A stretch of DNA of 46,422 nucleotides from Bryobacterales bacterium (GTDB lineage Bacteria; Acidobacteriota; Terriglobia; Bryobacterales; Bryobacteraceae), in contig PLRS01000052.1 in assembly GCA_003164035.1 (NCBI GenBank), positions 24,968 through 71,389 on the forward strand, read 5' to 3'. Below are positions 34,521-42,279 of this stretch, piece by piece. A program made the translations under genes and the position numbers. The notes under the pieces are model-generated. The model ran no database searches. It saw only the letters and a program-made list of their open reading frames with translations, and was not told where the DNA came from. Every line of letters begins with the position of its first letter. Position 1 is the stretch's first letter.

Positions 34521-37430
34521 ATGCTCATACAGCGCACTCTCGCGATCGCCAGCATCGGCTTTCTGCCTATGTTGATGGCGCAGGACCGTTCCGGTGAAAT
34601 CCGACAGCCCGGTCCTCAGATTGGCGTACGCTCCGCGCCTGCACGCGGCACCGTACTTCCCAATGGCTTCAGTATCACACCAACCGCCGCGCCGGGCTCC
34701 ACGTTCACGACGATGATTCCGGGTCTTCCCGGCCTTCCAGCCTACGCCGCCGGGCAGCCAATGAGTACGGCTGTCAGTCCCGACGGCAAAACCCTTCTGG
34801 TGCTCACCAGCGGCTACAACCTGCTGAACGGTCCGGATGGCAATAACATTACCGACGCCGGCGGCGAGTATATCTTTGTTTACGACATCTCCGCCGACAA
34901 ACTCACCGAAAAGCAGGTTCTGTCCGTGGCGACGGCATTCGGCGGCATCGCGTGGAACCCTTCGGGCAGCGAGTTTTACGTCGGCGGGGCGGCGCTCGAC
35001 ACGGTCTTTATTTACACCGCGACTAATGGAACGTTCGCGGCCAGCGGCTCGGTTGCCTTCCATCATCCGAATCCGACGGGGCTCGGCAGCGGCCTCGGCC
35101 TTGGAATGCCGTCGATCGTCGCCGGCGTCGCCGTGAATGCGGCCGGCACTCGTTTGCTCGCGGCAAATTACACCAACGCGTCGGTCGAGCTCGTCGATAT
35201 TCCCAACCGCGAGGTTATCGCCGAGCTGGATCTGCGGCCGGGAGTCTCGGACCCGACCAAAACCGGCGTGCCGGGCGGAGAGTATCCTTTCTGGGTGGCC
35301 ATACTGGCCAATAACAAAGCTTATGTATCGAGCGTTCGGGACCGCGAAATCGTCGTTCTGACCCTAGCGAACGATAAGCCCGCCGTCACCACTCGCATTC
35401 CGGTCCAGGGCAACCCCAACAAGATGATTCTGAACCGGTCGCAGTCGCTGCTCATTGCGGCCGAGGACAACGCCGACGCCGTGGTGGTGGTCGATACGAA
35501 CCTCGACTACGCGCTCGACACCATCCCCACCACCGCGCCGACCGATAACTTCGTCTCGACTTCGAATTTCCTGAAGGGCAGCAATACCAACAGCGTCGCT
35601 CTGTCGCCGGATGAGAAAACGCTCTATGCGACCAATGGCGGCACGAATTCGGTCGCGGTTATCGCTCTGAACACCTTCGTCAGCCCCAGCAGCACCATCG
35701 GCTTGATTCCAACGGCCTGGTATCCCGACGCGATTGCGGTCAGCGCGGATGGCTCCACGCTGTTTGTCGCCAACACCAAAAACGTTCCGGGCCACAATCC
35801 GGGCGCCTGCACCAATACCCTCGGTGTTCCCAACGACGCCACCTGCAACGCGGCTAACGAATACGTCTGGCAACTGGAAAAAGGCGGCATGCTCACCATC
35901 CCGGTGCCGTCGCAGCCTGTTCTCGATAACCTCACCGCGCAGGTCGGCGTCAATAACAACTTCAACCAGGCGCCCAATCACGACGACAATCAGGAAGTCA
36001 TGGCGCAGGTGCGCGCGAAAATCGAACACGTGATCTACATTGTCAAGGAAAACCGGACTTACGATCAGATCCTGGGCGACCTGCCACAAGGCAACGGCGA
36101 TCCCGGTCTGGTCCTCTTCGGCGCCCCTTACACGCCGAATCAGCACCAGATGGCGAACCAGTTCGTTACGTTCGATAACTTCTACGATTCGGGCGAAGTC
36201 AGCGGCGTGGGCTGGAACTGGTCCACCGCCGCGCGCGCCACGGACTCGGTTGAAAAGACCGTGCCGCCTTCCTACGCCAATCGTTTCGGTCCCACTTTCT
36301 ACGAGTACGAAGGCACTAACAGCAACATCAACGTCGGCTACGCCACGCTTGCCGCCCGTCTCGCAGCCGACCCCGCCACGCCGCAGGACCCGAACCTTCT
36401 GCCCGGCACGGCCGATGTCAACTCGCCCGATTCGTCCGAAGGCGATGCCGGCGCCGGCTATCTCTGGAACGGCGCGCTCAAACATGGACTGACGGTGCGC
36501 AACTACGGCTTCTATCTGGATCTTACGCGCTACAATCTGCCCGCGTCGATTCCGCTGAATCTGCCGATATCCACCACGCCCTTCGCGTCCGGATTGGTTC
36601 AGGCGTATTCGGCGAAGGCGGAACTGCAGCCCCTCACCGACCAGTATTTCCGCGGATTCGATAACAATTATCCGGATTTCTATCGCTTCCAGGAATGGTC
36701 CCGCGAATTCGCCGGCTACGTGGCGAAGGGCAATCTCCCCGCGCTCTCGATGGTCCGCTTCATGCACGACCACACGGGCAGTTTCTCGACTGCCGGGTTC
36801 GGTATCGACACCGTGGAGTCACAGGTTGCCGACAACGACTACGCGGTCGGGTTGCTGCTCGAAACTCTTTCCAACAGCCCCTATGCCGCGAATACCCTGG
36901 TCTTCGTGATCGAAGACGACGCGCAGGACGGTCCCGACCACGTGGACGCCCATCGCAGCACCGCCTTTATCGCCGGTCCCTACGTGAAGCAGGGCGCGGT
37001 AGTTTCGGGCCACTACACCACGGTCAACTTCGTGCGGACTATCAAAGACGTTCTGGGCATCCCCTACTTCGGAATCACGGACGGAACCGCCGAGCCGATG
37101 GCGGATGCGTTCGACCTGACGCAAACAACCTGGAAATACTCGTCGATCGTGCCCGCGATTCTGCGGACAAGCCAGTTGCCGCTGCCGGCGAAAACGGCTC
37201 TGAACAGTCTTCCGGATACCAAGCGCAATCGTCTCGCCGCCAAGCCGCGCCACAGCGCGCAGTGGTGGGCCAAGAGAATGGCTGGGCAGGATTTCGACAA
37301 GGAAGACGACCTGGATACGGTCGACTACAATCGCGTTCTCTGGCAAGGAATGAAGGGCAAGGATGTGCCGTATCCCACCGTGCGTGACGGCCGCGACCTG
37401 AGCCAGAACCGGGACTCCCTGTTACCGTAG
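34521..37430 (+). CDS. Secreted beta-propeller (YncE-like) plus phosphoesterase fusion
   Basis: About 969 residues. A signal peptide (MLIQRTLAIASIGFLPMLMAQ) is followed by a seven-bladed YncE-type propeller (about 60-440; blades marked by STAVSPDGKTLLVLTSG, GIAWNPSGSEFYVGG, NSVALSPDEKTLYATNGG and DAIAVSADGSTLFVANT). A PF04185-type phosphoesterase of the alkaline-phosphatase superfamily follows, from IEHVIYIVKENRTYDQILGD (metal Glu/Asn and the nucleophile region) to SMVRFMHDHTGSF, VFVIEDDAQDGPDHVDAHR and AGPYVKQGAVV. Its C-terminus is lysine/arginine-rich. The start at 34521 gives a clean signal peptide; a frame start at 34491 is also possible. Likely a periplasmic phosphodiester or phospholipid hydrolase; substrate unknown. 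Confidence 0.85.
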   Translation: MLIQRTLAIASIGFLPMLMAQDRSGEIRQPGPQIGVRSAPARGTVLPNGFSITPTAAPGSTFTTMIPGLPGLPAYAAGQPMSTAVSPDGKTLLVLTSGYNLLNGPDGNNITDAGGEYIFVYDISADKLTEKQVLSVATAFGGIAWNPSGSEFYVGGAALDTVFIYTATNGTFAASGSVAFHHPNPTGLGSGLGLGMPSIVAGVAVNAAGTRLLAANYTNASVELVDIPNREVIAELDLRPGVSDPTKTGVPGGEYPFWVAILANNKAYVSSVRDREIVVLTLANDKPAVTTRIPVQGNPNKMILNRSQSLLIAAEDNADAVVVVDTNLDYALDTIPTTAPTDNFVSTSNFLKGSNTNSVALSPDEKTLYATNGGTNSVAVIALNTFVSPSSTIGLIPTAWYPDAIAVSADGSTLFVANTKNVPGHNPGACTNTLGVPNDATCNAANEYVWQLEKGGMLTIPVPSQPVLDNLTAQVGVNNNFNQAPNHDDNQEVMAQVRAKIEHVIYIVKENRTYDQILGDLPQGNGDPGLVLFGAPYTPNQHQMANQFVTFDNFYDSGEVSGVGWNWSTAARATDSVEKTVPPSYANRFGPTFYEYEGTNSNINVGYATLAARLAADPATPQDPNLLPGTADVNSPDSSEGDAGAGYLWNGALKHGLTVRNYGFYLDLTRYNLPASIPLNLPISTTPFASGLVQAYSAKAELQPLTDQYFRGFDNNYPDFYRFQEWSREFAGYVAKGNLPALSMVRFMHDHTGSFSTAGFGIDTVESQVADNDYAVGLLLETLSNSPYAANTLVFVIEDDAQDGPDHVDAHRSTAFIAGPYVKQGAVVSGHYTTVNFVRTIKDVLGIPYFGITDGTAEPMADAFDLTQTTWKYSSIVPAILRTSQLPLPAKTALNSLPDTKRNRLAAKPRHSAQWWAKRMAGQDFDKEDDLDTVDYNRVLWQGMKGKDVPYPTVRDGRDLSQNRDSLLP

Positions 37431-37452
37431 GTAGACCGCAACACGATTCGGC

Positions 37453-38070
37453 ATGCATAAACTCGCGATTTCGGCATTCTCATTCGCCCTATTTGCCGTT
37501 TCAATTGTTCGGGTGGCTGGACAGCAGCAGGATCGATTGATCGGCCGATGGCGTTCCACGGAAGTCTCGCCTGCCGGGGTAAGCGCCGTCTTCGAGTTTC
37601 ACGGCGATAACCAATTGGATTCTTACCCGGCAGCAATATCGGAGGAGAGATACCGGTTGATCGGGACCGATACCATCCTGCTTCAGTCCAAGAAAGGCCA
37701 AGAGAAGCAGGAATTGGAGTGGGACGGCCGGGATCGCGCGCGAATCGAGGACGAGGCGGCGGGCAAATCGATCGAACTGGTTCGGCTCGGCAAGCTTTCC
37801 GACCCCAAGAACCCGTTGACCGGCGAATGGAGCACGACACTCGCCTGGAACGGCGGGAAGTATCCGGCACGCGCGGTTTTTCTCCCGGATGGGATGGTTA
37901 TCTGGATCGTTACTTTGCGGACGGAACACGGGCGCTATTCCGTGCAGGGTGAGAGTATCCGGCTGGAAATTGCGGGGCGCCCGACGGTGCAGGGCACTTT
38001 TGCCTTGGCCGGGGATCGCCTGACGCTTCCCAACCCCAAAGGCGCCGGATCCAGCTTCGACCGCTTCTGA
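37453..38070 (+). CDS. Secreted two-repeat lipocalin-like protein
   Basis: A 205-residue exported protein (signal peptide to about VAGQ). The mature part contains two similar halves: LIGRWRSTEVS ... AVFEFHGDNQL ... YRLIGTDTILL and LTGEWSTTLAWNGGKYPARAVFLPDGMV (read as TGEW...AVFLPDGM) ... YSVQGESIRLEI ... LAGDRLTLPN. The G-x-W start and short beta strands resemble lipocalin-like or DUF5640-type domains; this is my reading of the pattern. It starts 22 bp after the propeller-phosphoesterase and is probably co-transcribed with it. Function unknown. Confidence 0.7.
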   Translation: MHKLAISAFSFALFAVSIVRVAGQQQDRLIGRWRSTEVSPAGVSAVFEFHGDNQLDSYPAAISEERYRLIGTDTILLQSKKGQEKQELEWDGRDRARIEDEAAGKSIELVRLGKLSDPKNPLTGEWSTTLAWNGGKYPARAVFLPDGMVIWIVTLRTEHGRYSVQGESIRLEIAGRPTVQGTFALAGDRLTLPNPKGAGSSFDRF

Positions 38071-38164
38071 AACCTATTTATCATTCAAGTGTCAATTTTC
38101 CGAAATGTGGGCCTGATAGGCTTGACTTCCGCATAGTAAACTATTGCGGCTAAGAGGAAAACGA

Positions 38165-40135
38165 ATGGTAAATCACAAGTTACGAGCGTTGTCGATCGGG
38201 ATTTCCATGCTAATGGCCCTGCAGCCGTTGGGTTTCGGCTGGGCTCAGGAGAAGCCAGCCGCTCCCGCGAAGGACGCCGGCCGCGCGCACTTCCTCGAAG
38301 CGCACCAGCGAGCGGCGAAAGAGGCCCGGGCGCGGAACGAAGCACTCCAGCCGGAACCGGCGATCAGCCATGACGCGTTAGTGACTCTGATTCAACAAAA
38401 AATCAAGTACGTTTTCGTCATCTACCAGGAAAACCGGTCCTTCGATTCCTATTTTGGCACCTTTCCCGGTGCCAACGGGTTGTACAGCCAGGCGGCCTCC
38501 CAGACCCCTGGCTTCACACAAAAGATCGTGAACACAGACGGAACCACGGGAACCGTTTCGCCATTCCTGATCGGTCCGGCGCAATACGCCGCCGACACGG
38601 ACGACATGGACCACTCGCACCCCCTCACCATCGCCAAGATGGACGTCCAAAACGGCATTGCACAGATGGATAACTTTGCCGTCACCGAGGAGTTGAAATA
38701 CAGCCCAACCGGCAACCCATCGGTCGAGGCAAAACAGATGGGCGAACTGTCCATGGCTCACGAGGATTGCGATACGATTCCCCTGCTATGGGCCTATGCC
38801 GACCGGTTCGTTCTTTTCGATAACATATTCGAAGCGATGACCGGGCCGTCCACGCCCGGCAATCTCAGCATTATCGGAGCCCAAGTCGGCCAAACGCAGT
38901 GGGCCCTGCACCCCAACAACACAACCGCCACGGTGCCGTTGCTCGTCGACGACGATCCGTTCTGGGGATCGCCTTCGGACAAATCGGCCAGTCCGCTTCC
39001 GGTAAACCCGACCGATTACCCCGGCTACGTTACCGCGTCGAACCTGACGTTTGCCACGCTTCCTCTCTCGATGCTGCTCAGCACCGCGAGTTCCGTTACG
39101 GCAACCGATCCCAGCGCATCCACGGATCTGGTAGACGTCACCGACGACGTGGCGTTCCTTAGCAAGTTGTCACAACCGGCGCTCGGTTTCGGGTGGTATC
39201 AGGAGGGATTCGACAAGGAGTCCACGGACACTGCCGGCCCGGTGACGGCCAACGGATCGCACGCATCCTATGTCACGCATCACAACGGCCCGCAGTACTT
39301 TGGCTACGTGGCGAATACTCCCGCCATTCGGTCGCAACTGCATGGCTTGGGCGATTTTTTCACGGCCCTTCAGAATAGCAGCCTGCCGAAATCGGGCGGC
39401 GTCTTCTACGTAAAGGGCGGCTACACCAACACGCTGGGCCTAACGCCGGCCGATCCCGATGCCACGGTCCAGAAGAATTTCCTGGGCGACGACGACCATC
39501 CCGCCTATTCCGACGCGCAGATCAGCGAAGCCATGGTGGCCACCGCCGTCAACGCGATCGCGTCCAGCCCCTATTGGCCGGAGAGCGCGATCATTATCAA
39601 CTGGGACGACTCGGAGGGCGATTATGACCATGTGCCGCCTCCGATCGTCAACGTTGGGCCCGACAAAACGGCGCTCAGCTTCGGGCCGCGCGTGCCGCTG
39701 ATCCTGATTTCTCCCTACGCGAAACTGGCCTATGTATCAAGCGATCAAGGCAGCCAGTCATCGGTGGTGAAGTTCGTCGACACGGTATTCGGTCTACCCC
39801 CGCTGGCGACATTGCCCGATGAATTGCTGGGCCGCTATCTCGGCCTGGCGGAATTTGGACAAGAGGACATGGGTCCCCAGGACGCGATCACGGCCGGAGT
39901 TTCCGACCTGCTGGATGCGTTCAGCACTTCGCGCCTGATGGGATTGGCCGCTCCATTGGCACCGGACTACGCCATAGTGGACCCGGCCTACGTGAACAAA
40001 ATCCCACAAATTACCGGCCTCGGCTGTTCCGACTTGGGAATCCTCACCACGGACCGGCAACTGGGAATAACCAACAACATACCGGCGGACTTCAATCCCC
40101 GCCCCAAGACGAACCCCACGCCGGCTGGTCATTAG
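38165..40135 (+). CDS. Secreted phosphoesterase (phospholipase C/acid phosphatase AcpA type)
   Basis: A 656-residue PF04185 enzyme. Signal peptide MVNHKLRALSIGISMLMALQ to WAQ. The active-site opening is IKYVFVIYQENRSFDSYFGTF, where E-N-R-S-F supplies a metal ligand and the nucleophile region; MDHSHPLTIAKMD, MDNFAVTEE, NWDDSEGDYDHVPPP and RVPLILISPYAKLAYV carry further ligands. Phospholipase C and AcpA relatives act on phosphate mono- or diesters outside the cytoplasm. The ATG at 38165 has an AGAGG site 8-9 nt upstream; the frame start at 38144 is a TTG. A strong terminator follows at 40160. It is not a copy of the phosphoesterase at 34521, which carries a propeller. Confidence 0.87.
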   Translation: MVNHKLRALSIGISMLMALQPLGFGWAQEKPAAPAKDAGRAHFLEAHQRAAKEARARNEALQPEPAISHDALVTLIQQKIKYVFVIYQENRSFDSYFGTFPGANGLYSQAASQTPGFTQKIVNTDGTTGTVSPFLIGPAQYAADTDDMDHSHPLTIAKMDVQNGIAQMDNFAVTEELKYSPTGNPSVEAKQMGELSMAHEDCDTIPLLWAYADRFVLFDNIFEAMTGPSTPGNLSIIGAQVGQTQWALHPNNTTATVPLLVDDDPFWGSPSDKSASPLPVNPTDYPGYVTASNLTFATLPLSMLLSTASSVTATDPSASTDLVDVTDDVAFLSKLSQPALGFGWYQEGFDKESTDTAGPVTANGSHASYVTHHNGPQYFGYVANTPAIRSQLHGLGDFFTALQNSSLPKSGGVFYVKGGYTNTLGLTPADPDATVQKNFLGDDDHPAYSDAQISEAMVATAVNAIASSPYWPESAIIINWDDSEGDYDHVPPPIVNVGPDKTALSFGPRVPLILISPYAKLAYVSSDQGSQSSVVKFVDTVFGLPPLATLPDELLGRYLGLAEFGQEDMGPQDAITAGVSDLLDAFSTSRLMGLAAPLAPDYAIVDPAYVNKIPQITGLGCSDLGILTTDRQLGITNNIPADFNPRPKTNPTPAGH

Positions 40136-40159
40136 GCGCACACTCGACAACGGCCTGAC

Positions 40160-40195
40160 ACCGTGCCACGGCAACAAAACCGTGGCACGGTTTTG
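40160..40195 (+). terminator. Rho-independent terminator after the phosphoesterase
   Basis: A perfect 12-bp stem, ACCGTGCCACGG (40160-40171) with CCGTGGCACGGT (40180-40191), loop CAACAAAA, then TTT. It lies 25 bp after the stop codon and ends the plus-strand transcript before the minus-strand tRNA gene. Confidence 0.85.
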
Positions 40196-40291
40196 CATTT
40201 CCGGGGCGATCAAAGCCGTCTCCAGACTGCGGGCGCGCGCCTGTCCGCGTGGTGCGGACTGTCGTCTGCGGTCTAGCCGGCTCAGGGAAAA

Positions 40292-40366
40292 TGGAGCGGG
40301 GTACGGGACTCGAACCCGTCTAAATCAGCTTGGAAGGCTGACGCCCAGCCGCTAGGCCAACCCCGC
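40292..40366 (-). tRNA. tRNA-Gly (anticodon TCC)
   Basis: On the minus strand GCGGGGT pairs with ACCCCGC to form the acceptor stem, followed by discriminator T and a genome-encoded CCA. The anticodon arm is TCAGC-CTTCCAA-GCTGA, giving anticodon TCC (decodes GGA, probably GGG too). The T-loop is GTTCGAGTC, and D-arm GGCCTAGCGGCTGGG fits. Length 75 with CCA. No other tRNA was seen in the window. Confidence 0.95.
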
Positions 40367-40427
40367 TCACCGCTTTCATTTTAGTACACCCGCGGCTCCG
40401 GGCGCTCGCCTTCCGGTAGAGTAGGAG

Positions 40428-40643
40428 ATGGAAAACCCGATGACCGAATTCCCGTTGCTCAATGCGCTGCTCTACACCGCGGCGGGGGTGCTGGCGTTCC
40501 TGGCGGCGTTCGCGCTGGCGGTGCGCCTGGCTCCGCTCGACCTTTGGAAGCAGATTGTGGAAGAGCGAAACGTGGCGGCGGCGATTCTGGCGGGCGGTGT
40601 GGCGCTGGCGCTGGGATGGATCGTCGCCGCGACGCTGCATTAG
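40428..40643 (+). CDS. DUF350 small membrane protein
   Basis: A 71-residue protein with two hydrophobic helices (about 10-30 and 48-68). The second carries ERNVAAAILAGGVALALG, characteristic of the DUF350/YjfL family, whose role is not established. Members usually have two to four helices, so this is a short one. A GTAGGAG ribosome site sits just before the ATG, and TAGAGT a few bases upstream resembles a -10. The next gene is 25 bp downstream. Confidence 0.75.
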   Translation: MENPMTEFPLLNALLYTAAGVLAFLAAFALAVRLAPLDLWKQIVEERNVAAAILAGGVALALGWIVAATLH

Positions 40644-40655
40644 AGCCGGCTGTGG

Positions 40656-40661
40656 TACCCT
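40656..40661 (+). promoter_or_regulatory. Candidate -10 element for a leaderless small gene
   Basis: TACCCT ends 7 nt before the ATG at 40669 and no Shine-Dalgarno lies between. The hexamer and distance match those before uvrB. Confidence 0.4.
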
Positions 40662-40668
40662 CGATTCT

Positions 40669-40947
40669 ATGCTGTTTGAAGCCGACAAGGTGATGTTCGA
40701 AATCTACCGGGAGACCGAATATACGGGTCGGTACCGGGTGGTTTACTTCACCGAACTCGAAGATCACAACAAGGAATCGGAAATCAACCACGCGCTGGCG
40801 GGCGAGCACGTTTACGACGGTTTTATCCGCAATTACCGCAAGGAAGACGCCAAGCAGATCATCGGCGGAATCGTGGAACGTCTGAACAGCGGGGAGCGCA
40901 TCGACTCTCAGGAAATCGAACGCGCGCTGGGCGAACACATCGCCTGA
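40669..40947 (+). CDS. Small unknown acidic protein
   Basis: A 92-residue soluble protein starting MLFEADKVMFEIYRETEYTG. It is rich in Glu, Tyr and Arg, with a beta-like start (YRVVYFTELEDHN) and a helical C-terminal half (AKQIIGGIVERLNSGERI, SQEIERALGEHIA). No family recognised. The frame is open upstream through the DUF350 gene, so the first in-frame ATG, at 40669, is taken as the start. Five bases separate it from the next gene. Confidence 0.65.
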   Translation: MLFEADKVMFEIYRETEYTGRYRVVYFTELEDHNKESEINHALAGEHVYDGFIRNYRKEDAKQIIGGIVERLNSGERIDSQEIERALGEHIA

Positions 40948-40952
40948 GCACC

Positions 40953-41462
40953 GTGCGGATCCTCCACTATCCCAGTATCGGCGAGCCCGAGTTCTTCGGC
41001 TGCGTGGCGGCGTTTACCGGTTCGCTCGAAGGCGAATTGAACGCTGCTGCGGCTGCGTTGCGGCGTCTGGAGGGCCGTTCGAAGGGGGCTGCGTTCGCCT
41101 TCGAAATGGCGCTCGACCGGCATCGTTACGGGGCGCGGATCGTGCTCGATCGCTGGCTTCGCCTGGTGGAGACTTTCGGTGCGCACCTCTCGCTGACGCG
41201 CCGGCCCGAGATCGTCGGCCAGGCCAAGGCGCGCGTCGCCGCCGCCGGCGATGTACTGGAGCGCGCCAATCGTCTACTGGACGGGGCCGAAGGCTACGGC
41301 AGCGAGGTGGTGGAGGCATGCCTGTTGGCGTTCCGCACGGTGACCGGCACTTTCGCCGAGGAGTTTGAAGAAACCGCGCAATCGGCCAAACTGGGCCCCA
41401 TGTTGCCCGAAAGTTACACCAGCGCACACCGGATCTTCGCCGAGGATCTGGCGGCGCGATAG
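40953..41462 (+). CDS. Unknown helical protein
   Basis: A 169-residue protein starting at GTG (RILHYPSIGEPEFFG). From about residue 25 it is almost entirely helical and Ala/Leu/Arg-rich (LNAAAAALRRLEGRSKGAA, QAKARVAAAGDVLERANRLL, EEFEETAQSAK), possibly a coiled bundle. No family recognised. It is close behind the 92-residue unknown, suggesting one transcript. Its last 21 bp, encoding EDLAAR and the stop, recur exactly at 42280-42300, downstream of the RelE toxin gene, as part of a duplicated junction. Confidence 0.6.
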   Translation: MRILHYPSIGEPEFFGCVAAFTGSLEGELNAAAAALRRLEGRSKGAAFAFEMALDRHRYGARIVLDRWLRLVETFGAHLSLTRRPEIVGQAKARVAAAGDVLERANRLLDGAEGYGSEVVEACLLAFRTVTGTFAEEFEETAQSAKLGPMLPESYTSAHRIFAEDLAAR

Positions 41463-41555
41463 AGTAAACTGAGGGCAGACGCGGCTATGAGTCGGGATTT
41501 CGTTGAGCGTCGGGATACTGGCTTCCACCTTGCGGGAAGCCGCGTTCCGCTTGCG
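41442..41555 (+). repeat. Direct repeat flanking the RelE-type module, copy 1
   Basis: This segment contains the 21-bp 3' end of the unknown gene (41442-41462) and 59 bp of DUF433-antitoxin coding sequence (41497-41555). The same two blocks recur at 42280-42300 and 42310-42368, identical over 21/21 and 55/59 bases by eye. Copy 1 has about 25 bp more between the blocks, including the antitoxin's ATG. Confidence 0.85.
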
Positions 41556-41570
41556 GGTCACAGCGGCTAG
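41487..41570 (+). pseudogene. Truncated DUF433 antitoxin N-terminus
   Basis: A 27-codon open frame whose first 22 residues, MSRDFVERRDTGFHLAG and SRVPL, are nearly identical to the start of the DUF433 antitoxin at 42300 (GRNFVERRDTGFYLAG, GRVPL), then diverge to AGHSG and a stop. It reads as the stump of an antitoxin gene cut when the RelE-type module came to lie here. Ten bases separate it from the next antitoxin gene. Whether the peptide is still made is unknown. Confidence 0.75.
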
Positions 41571-41580
41571 AAGGAAAACC

Positions 41581-41871
41581 ATGGAACCGAATCTCAATCA
41601 GGAACGCCAGCAGGCCCACGCGTTGCTGGACATGCTGCCGGCCGAGAAACTGAACGCTGTGCGGAGTCTGCTGGAAGTGATGGTGGATCCGGTTTCCCGC
41701 GCCCTGGCCAACGCTCCCGTTGACGATGAACCCATTACGGAGGAAGAAGAGCGCGCCATCGCCCAGGCCCGCGAGTGGCTCAAGCATAATCCGGGGATTC
41801 CGTTTGAACAAGTGGTCGCCGAACTCGGCTTCACTATGGAGGAAGTGAAAAACTACCAGGACCCCTCGTGA
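41581..41871 (+). CDS. Antitoxin of a RelE-type toxin-antitoxin pair
   Basis: A 96-residue acidic protein, MEPNLNQERQQAHALLDMLP then AEKLNAVRSLLEVMVDP, an acidic stretch ITEEEERAIAQAREWL and a C-terminal FTMEEVKNYQDPS. This layout, with a helical N-terminal half and a likely toxin-binding tail, is one I associate with RelE partners in Acidobacteriota, but no named DNA-binding fold is certain. An AGAAGG site lies just upstream of the ATG; the frame start at 41503 is ignored because it runs through the antitoxin stump. Its stop overlaps the toxin GTG by four bases (GTGA), typical of autoregulated pairs. Confidence 0.75.
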   Translation: MEPNLNQERQQAHALLDMLPAEKLNAVRSLLEVMVDPVSRALANAPVDDEPITEEEERAIAQAREWLKHNPGIPFEQVVAELGFTMEEVKNYQDPS

Positions 41872-42119
41872 TTAAGCGGGTCGTCCTTTCCACCCAGGCC
41901 CAAGCCGATCTGGCCGCGCTCGACCGCCCCGTGGCTCTGCGCATCGCCGGAGCGATCCACCGCTTCGCCGCCACCGGCGCCGGCAATGTCCAGGGACTGC
42001 GCGGTATTCACCCGCCCGAGTTCCGCCTCCGCGTCGGTGATTGGCGCGTTCGTTTCCACGACCACGGCGATTGGATCGATGTCCTCCGCGTCCGCAACCG
42101 CCACGACGCCTACCGCTGA
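41868..42119 (+). CDS. RelE/ParE-family toxin
   Basis: An 83-residue basic protein. MIKRVVLSTQAQADLAALD is the usual first strand and helix, IAGAIHRFA the second helix, then VQGLRGIHPPEFRLRVGDWRV (read as GLRG...FRLRVGDWRVRF) and the end VLRVRNRHDAYR, the classic RelE C-terminal strand with Arg and Tyr. RelE toxins cleave mRNA in the ribosome; ParE relatives act on gyrase, and sequence alone does not decide here. It starts at GTG overlapping the antitoxin stop. About 180 bp without a gene follow, ending in the second copy of the duplicated junction. Confidence 0.88.
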   Translation: MIKRVVLSTQAQADLAALDRPVALRIAGAIHRFAATGAGNVQGLRGIHPPEFRLRVGDWRVRFHDHGDWIDVLRVRNRHDAYR

Positions 42120-42279
42120 GCCGCGGCCGCACCTGGTTGGGGGCGACGTGTCGTGCCTTCAGCCGATGCGAAGTATCGTCCTTCCGGCACCGCCAGGAAC
42201 CAGCGGCGCCCAAATCCGCGCAGATCGGGGCTGACGCGGTTCGTCGCGGGTTACGTCCCGCCTGCTCCGGCTTTCCGTC

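Noticed and set aside
35364-36773. A 469-codon minus-strand open frame
   Set aside because: It is antisense to the propeller-phosphoesterase gene and has shadow-like composition.
38122-38149. TTGACT followed by TATTGC upstream of the phosphoesterase at 38165
   Set aside because: The spacer is about 14 nt, outside the usual 16-19, and the -10 is poor.
40230-40262. Stem GTCCGC/GCGGAC near the tRNA gene as a tRNA terminator
   Set aside because: No T-run follows on either strand, so it is only a GC-rich palindrome.
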